DNA of 64,000 bases, taken from positions 278,035 through 342,034 of the forward strand of contig NZ_FNZR01000007.1 of the NCBI RefSeq assembly GCF_900109365.1. Reading direction: 5' to 3'. A program made the translations under genes and the position numbers. Below the pieces are notes generated by a model that worked only from the letters and a program-made list of their open reading frames with translations, made no database searches and was not told where the DNA came from. Within the stretch, counting starts at the first letter, position 1. The number at the start of each line of letters is the position of its first letter. Positions 61,405 through 64,000 of this stretch are shown here, piece after piece. The stretch comes from Parapedobacter koreensis. Lineage in GTDB: Bacteria > Bacteroidota > Bacteroidia > Sphingobacteriales > Sphingobacteriaceae.

Positions 61405-62349
61405 CTAACTGTGCTGCTTGATTTCCCCCAGGTTCGCGATTTCCGTTAATTCAAACGGCGTCTCCTGGTACACGAAATAATTCAGCCAATTATTGAACAG
61501 CAGGTTGGCATGGCCGGCCCACCGGACGACGGGCGCGCTTTTCGGGTCGTCCCCTGCATAGTAATACTTGGGCATATCAATTGGGAGTCCTTTTTCCAAA
61601 TCCCTGATGTATTCCTCATGGAGGGTTCGCGGCGCATACTCCGAATGGCCTGTCAAATAAAACTCCCGCCCCCCCCTTGAAGCCACGATGGCTACGCCTG
61701 CATCTTCCGATTGGGAAAGGATGGTGACACCTTCCAGACCGACCAAATCTGCGTCTGTAATGGTGGTATGCCGACTATGCGGGATGTAAAACTCATCATC
61801 GAAACCCCGGAACAGCGGATGCTGCTTATCGAGTGCGCTGTGCTTAAAAACACCGAACAGCTTTTTATCCAAGGGAATTTTACCGACACCATAAAAATGG
61901 TACAAAGCTGCCTGAGAAGCCCAGCAGATGTATAGCGTAGATGTCACATGTGTTCTTGCCCAATCGAAAATCATTTTGATTTCGTCCCAATACGTGACAT
62001 CCTCAAAATCCAGCAATTCCACGGGCGCTCCCGTGATGATCATGCCATCGTAATAGTTTGCTGCAACCTCCTTAAAACCCTTGTAAAACATTTCCAGGTG
62101 CTCCTCGGGGGTGTTTTTTGGCGTATGCGTATCCAGGCGGAGAAATTCAACCTCCACCTGCAACGGATTGTTGGATAGCAGCCGGATGAAATCCGTCTCC
62201 GTCGAGATTTTCAACGGCATCAGATTCAGGATGATGATACGCATCGGGCGAATATCCTGTGTATCGGCCCGCAAATCATTCATCACAAATATATTCTCGT
62301 TCTTGAGCAATGATATCGCTGGGAGATTGTTTGGTATCTTTACTGGCAT
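61405..62349 (-). CDS. metA: Homoserine O-acetyltransferase of the MetA family
   Basis: Catalyses the first step of methionine synthesis from homoserine. It is 314 residues long, standard for MetA. The nucleophile is Cys142 (YICWASQAALY), with His235 and Glu237 in TGHSEYAP, and Lys47 in LMPLKIST, all in the positions used by Escherichia coli MetA. Residue 111, which sets acyl-donor choice in studied members, is glutamate (GAPVELLDF) rather than the glycine of the succinyl enzyme, so acetyl-CoA is the predicted donor. The small gene next upstream may be co-transcribed. Confidence 0.95.
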   Translation of the reverse strand: MPVKIPNNLPAISLLKNENIFVMNDLRADTQDIRPMRIIILNLMPLKISTETDFIRLLSNNPLQVEVEFLRLDTHTPKNTPEEHLEMFYKGFKEVAANYYDGMIITGAPVELLDFEDVTYWDEIKMIFDWARTHVTSTLYICWASQAALYHFYGVGKIPLDKKLFGVFKHSALDKQHPLFRGFDDEFYIPHSRHTTITDADLVGLEGVTILSQSEDAGVAIVASRGGREFYLTGHSEYAPRTLHEEYIRDLEKGLPIDMPKYYYAGDDPKSAPVVRWAGHANLLFNNWLNYFVYQETPFELTEIANLGEIKQHS

Positions 62350-62409
62350 GCTATTTTCCTCGCACCTTGATTTGCAGGCAAAAATACGGAGAATTTTTGG
62401 GGCACGGAC

Positions 62410-62643
62410 TTACTGGCTATTTTTATCGTGAGCAACGATTGCCTGTCCAATGGCGTTTACCTCCTCATCCAACCCGAAAAGCGGAATTCCTGATGCCGGA
62501 TCGAGTTTCAGCCATTGGCTCTCGGTGTCCTTTTGGATTTGCAAGTATTCTTTTCCTTCCTTAAAAATGGTATACACACCCTCCTCTTCCGGAAAAACGG
62601 AGTAGGTATAATCAAAGATTTCGATATCAAATGGCTCTACCAT
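62410..62643 (-). CDS. Small protein of unknown function
   Basis: A 77-residue acidic cytosolic protein (MVEPFDIEIFDYTYSVFPEEE...). I do not recognise a family. It has a plausible globular composition, with EGVYTIFKEGKEYLQIQKD looking like a beta hairpin. I chose the ATG at 62643; an in-frame TTG three codons earlier is weaker. It lies 60 bp upstream of metA on the same strand, so it may share that transcript. Coding is supported by composition and by the absence of a competing frame. Confidence 0.65.
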   Translation of the reverse strand: MVEPFDIEIFDYTYSVFPEEEGVYTIFKEGKEYLQIQKDTESQWLKLDPASGIPLFGLDEEVNAIGQAIVAHDKNSQ

Positions 62644-62727
62644 GCGTGACAATTTTTAGCCCCTAAAGGTAGCAAATTTATATAAAGTATGCGAGAGTCG
62701 CGCCCGACGGGATCCGGATGCCCTCCG

Positions 62728-63324
62728 TCATTTTTTTCTTTTAAGCCCCCGAACGATTTTAATGGCCACCGGCACGGTCACCAGCACAATAATAACGACC
62801 ACCACGTACCTGAGATAGGGTCGCAAAAACGGCATGCTTCCTATCAGATAGCCAGCAGTTGCTATGGAAAGAATCCAGCCGACCGAACCGATGAACACGA
62901 ATAGTAAGAAGCGGCTAAATCTCAATTTGATGATACCGGCAGCTATCGGCCCAAATGTGCGTATCAACGGAAAGAACACACCAATAGATAAAGCTAAAGC
63001 ACCATATTTGTTATAAAAATGAGTTCCATCCGTTAAATACTGCCGCTTGAAAAACCTTGAATCCGCTCTCCTGTATAAAAACGGGCCTGTCTTATAGCCG
63101 ATAACATACCCGCTGATATTGCCCAGCAAGGAAGCTATGATGCCTAAGCCGCATACCGAAAAAAAGCTATGCGCAAACAGACCATTGGCAATCAATACTC
63201 CCGCCATGAAAAGGAGCGATCCGCTCGGAAGAAAAAAGCAGAAGAAAAGCCCAGTCTGCGCATAGATTGCCAGAAGAATGAGCAGCAATCCGCCGAATTG
63301 AATTAACGCTTCAACATCAAACAT
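62728..63324 (-). CDS. DedA-family membrane protein
   Basis: A 198-residue DedA/SNARE-associated-type inner-membrane protein. It has an N-terminal hydrophobic segment (IQFGGLLLILLAIYAQTGLFF), the re-entrant-type region FFCFFLPSGSLLFMAGVL, the family motif FFPLIRTFGPIAAGIIKL (about residues 118-135) with its arginine, and GSVGWILSIATAGYLIG. It ends in a basic tail. DedA proteins support membrane lipid and proton-motive-force homeostasis, and some are undecaprenyl-phosphate transporters. Confidence 0.92.
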   Translation of the reverse strand: MFDVEALIQFGGLLLILLAIYAQTGLFFCFFLPSGSLLFMAGVLIANGLFAHSFFSVCGLGIIASLLGNISGYVIGYKTGPFLYRRADSRFFKRQYLTDGTHFYNKYGALALSIGVFFPLIRTFGPIAAGIIKLRFSRFLLFVFIGSVGWILSIATAGYLIGSMPFLRPYLRYVVVVIIVLVTVPVAIKIVRGLKRKK

Positions 63325-63446
63325 TTTAAAATCAAATCCGTAATACCCGTTGTTACAATGTTAACTAAATAAAAGCTTTTTTTGCTCCAATTGTAGCAAA
63401 TAACCGGATCCGCTCGTCTTAATTAACAAACTCAACTGATCAATTA

Positions 63447-63890
63447 ATGAACGCTTACCGTATTTTTCTCCTTGTAATCATCGCCTGCTCCCTTTTCAGC
63501 TGCGAAAAGAATGGCTATTCCGATCTAGAGAACACCCTTCTTGATTTGACAAACACCCGCTGGAAGATGGAAAAAACCATCGATAAAAAAACCAAGGATA
63601 TCAGCCTCTATCCAAGACAACGGGCTTCCTATGAACTATCCTTCCAATCCGAGGGAAAACTGAGCATGCAGGGCGGATGCAATTACCATTATGGAAATTA
63701 TAGTACCGGAAGCAATAACACGATTCAGTTTTCTGAGCTGGGCCCCGGCACTTATGGCTACTGTGACATACATGATTGGGAAATGCAAACTGTCTATGGA
63801 CTGGAAAACGCCTTGGCTTATCGAAGCGATGGAGATCGGCTAATCATTACAGGCGAGCGTGTAGTGTTCCACCTCCAAAGAATACCCTAA
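63447..63890 (+). CDS. META-domain (HslJ-like) lipoprotein
   Basis: A 147-residue protein with a lipoprotein signal (MNAYRIFLLVIIACSLFSC). The META domain follows: LTNTRWKMEK, LSFQSEGKLSMQGGCNYHYGNY (the GCN motif near residue 80) and a final beta strand with RLIITGERVVFHLQ. Related proteins such as HslJ are linked to heat or novobiocin stress. It is divergent from the DedA gene across 122 bp. The exact role is unknown. Confidence 0.85.
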   Translation: MNAYRIFLLVIIACSLFSCEKNGYSDLENTLLDLTNTRWKMEKTIDKKTKDISLYPRQRASYELSFQSEGKLSMQGGCNYHYGNYSTGSNNTIQFSELGPGTYGYCDIHDWEMQTVYGLENALAYRSDGDRLIITGERVVFHLQRIP

Positions 63891-64000
63891 ACGAAGTTTG
63901 ATCACCTTTCATATACTCTAATGAATTACAAGTTTTCAGGCCACTTTTTTTTCGGAGCAGTTTACATTTTTCTCTCTGGGGTCGAGACATACGTAGTCCC
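63891..64000. other. Downstream non-coding edge of the window
   Basis: I see no gene or clear terminator here before the window ends. Confidence 0.4.

Noticed and set aside
1..64000. CRISPR arrays, tRNA/rRNA genes, insertion sequences, phage or defence genes
   Set aside because: I looked for spaced repeats, cloverleaf-like sequences, transposase motifs and known defence proteins and saw none.

Overview
The window looks like chromosomal DNA of a Bacteroidota bacterium, most likely Sphingobacteriaceae (a Parapedobacter/Pedobacter/Olivibacter-like genome). The evidence is four SusC/SusD pairs, an ECF sigma/FecR regulatory set, DUF5916 and DUF2167 proteins, and promoter-like sites of the Bacteroidota type (TTTG, about 19-21 bp, TAnnTTTG). 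The genus is a guess. I saw no rRNA, tRNA, CRISPR array, insertion sequence or phage gene.

Region 1 (65-1984) is acetyl-CoA synthetase, convergent with everything that follows. Region 2 (2077-34373, all minus strand) is a supercluster of three SusC/SusD outer-membrane importer pairs interleaved with peptidases: a DUF5117/DUF4953-type zinc metalloprotease, four paralogous S10 serine-carboxypeptidase-like proteins, a TPR protein with an HEYVH zinc motif, and an amidohydrolase. One ECF sigma gene and two FecR anti-sigma genes sit in it. The content suggests uptake and breakdown of peptides or proteins (RagAB-like) rather than of glycans. It seems to fall into three transcripts: sigma-FecR2-SusC3-SusD3-S10-TPR peptidase; FecR1-SusC2-SusD2-three S10-amidohydrolase; and SusC1-SusD1-metalloprotease.

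The most striking signal is in the leaders of these three susC genes. On the opposite strand each carries a promoter-like pair (TTG or TTTTG, exactly 19 bp, TACTTTTA/G) overlapping the first codons of susC. About 60 bp further on is a near-identical hairpin followed by a T-tract. This is the layout expected of a cis-antisense RNA of about 85-90 nt that starts at the susC start codon and ends in the leader, like the DonS-type antisense RNAs known from Bacteroides utilization loci. The promoter also explains why the three proteins share an odd N-terminus (MKYFLFG, MKYFLIG, MHYFLFY). A second conserved element (GTCAyCC, then GTTTCTT starting 22 bp after the first G) lies upstream of both fecR genes. 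Beside fecR1 there appears to be the decayed tail of a lost sigma gene.

Region 3 (34615-40369, plus) is a complete seven-subunit Mrp cation/proton antiporter operon, mnhA to mnhG. Region 4 (40540-43191, plus) is a large outer-membrane protein with a family-9-like carbohydrate-binding domain and a DUF5916 domain. Region 5 (43243-55452) is a glycan utilization locus: an AraC-type regulator diverges from an operon of PhyH dioxygenase, sugar isomerase/epimerase, a six-hairpin glycosidase-like protein, a GH78 alpha-L-rhamnosidase, SusC4 and SusD4.

Region 6 (55662-63890) holds assorted genes: a small exported coiled-coil protein, an isochorismatase-GNAT fusion, a MocR-type regulator with a candidate operator shared by the fusion gene and an SDR gene, a DinB/DUF1572 protein, a DUF2167 membrane protein, MetA (predicted to use acetyl-CoA), a small conserved-looking protein, a DedA membrane protein and a META-domain lipoprotein.
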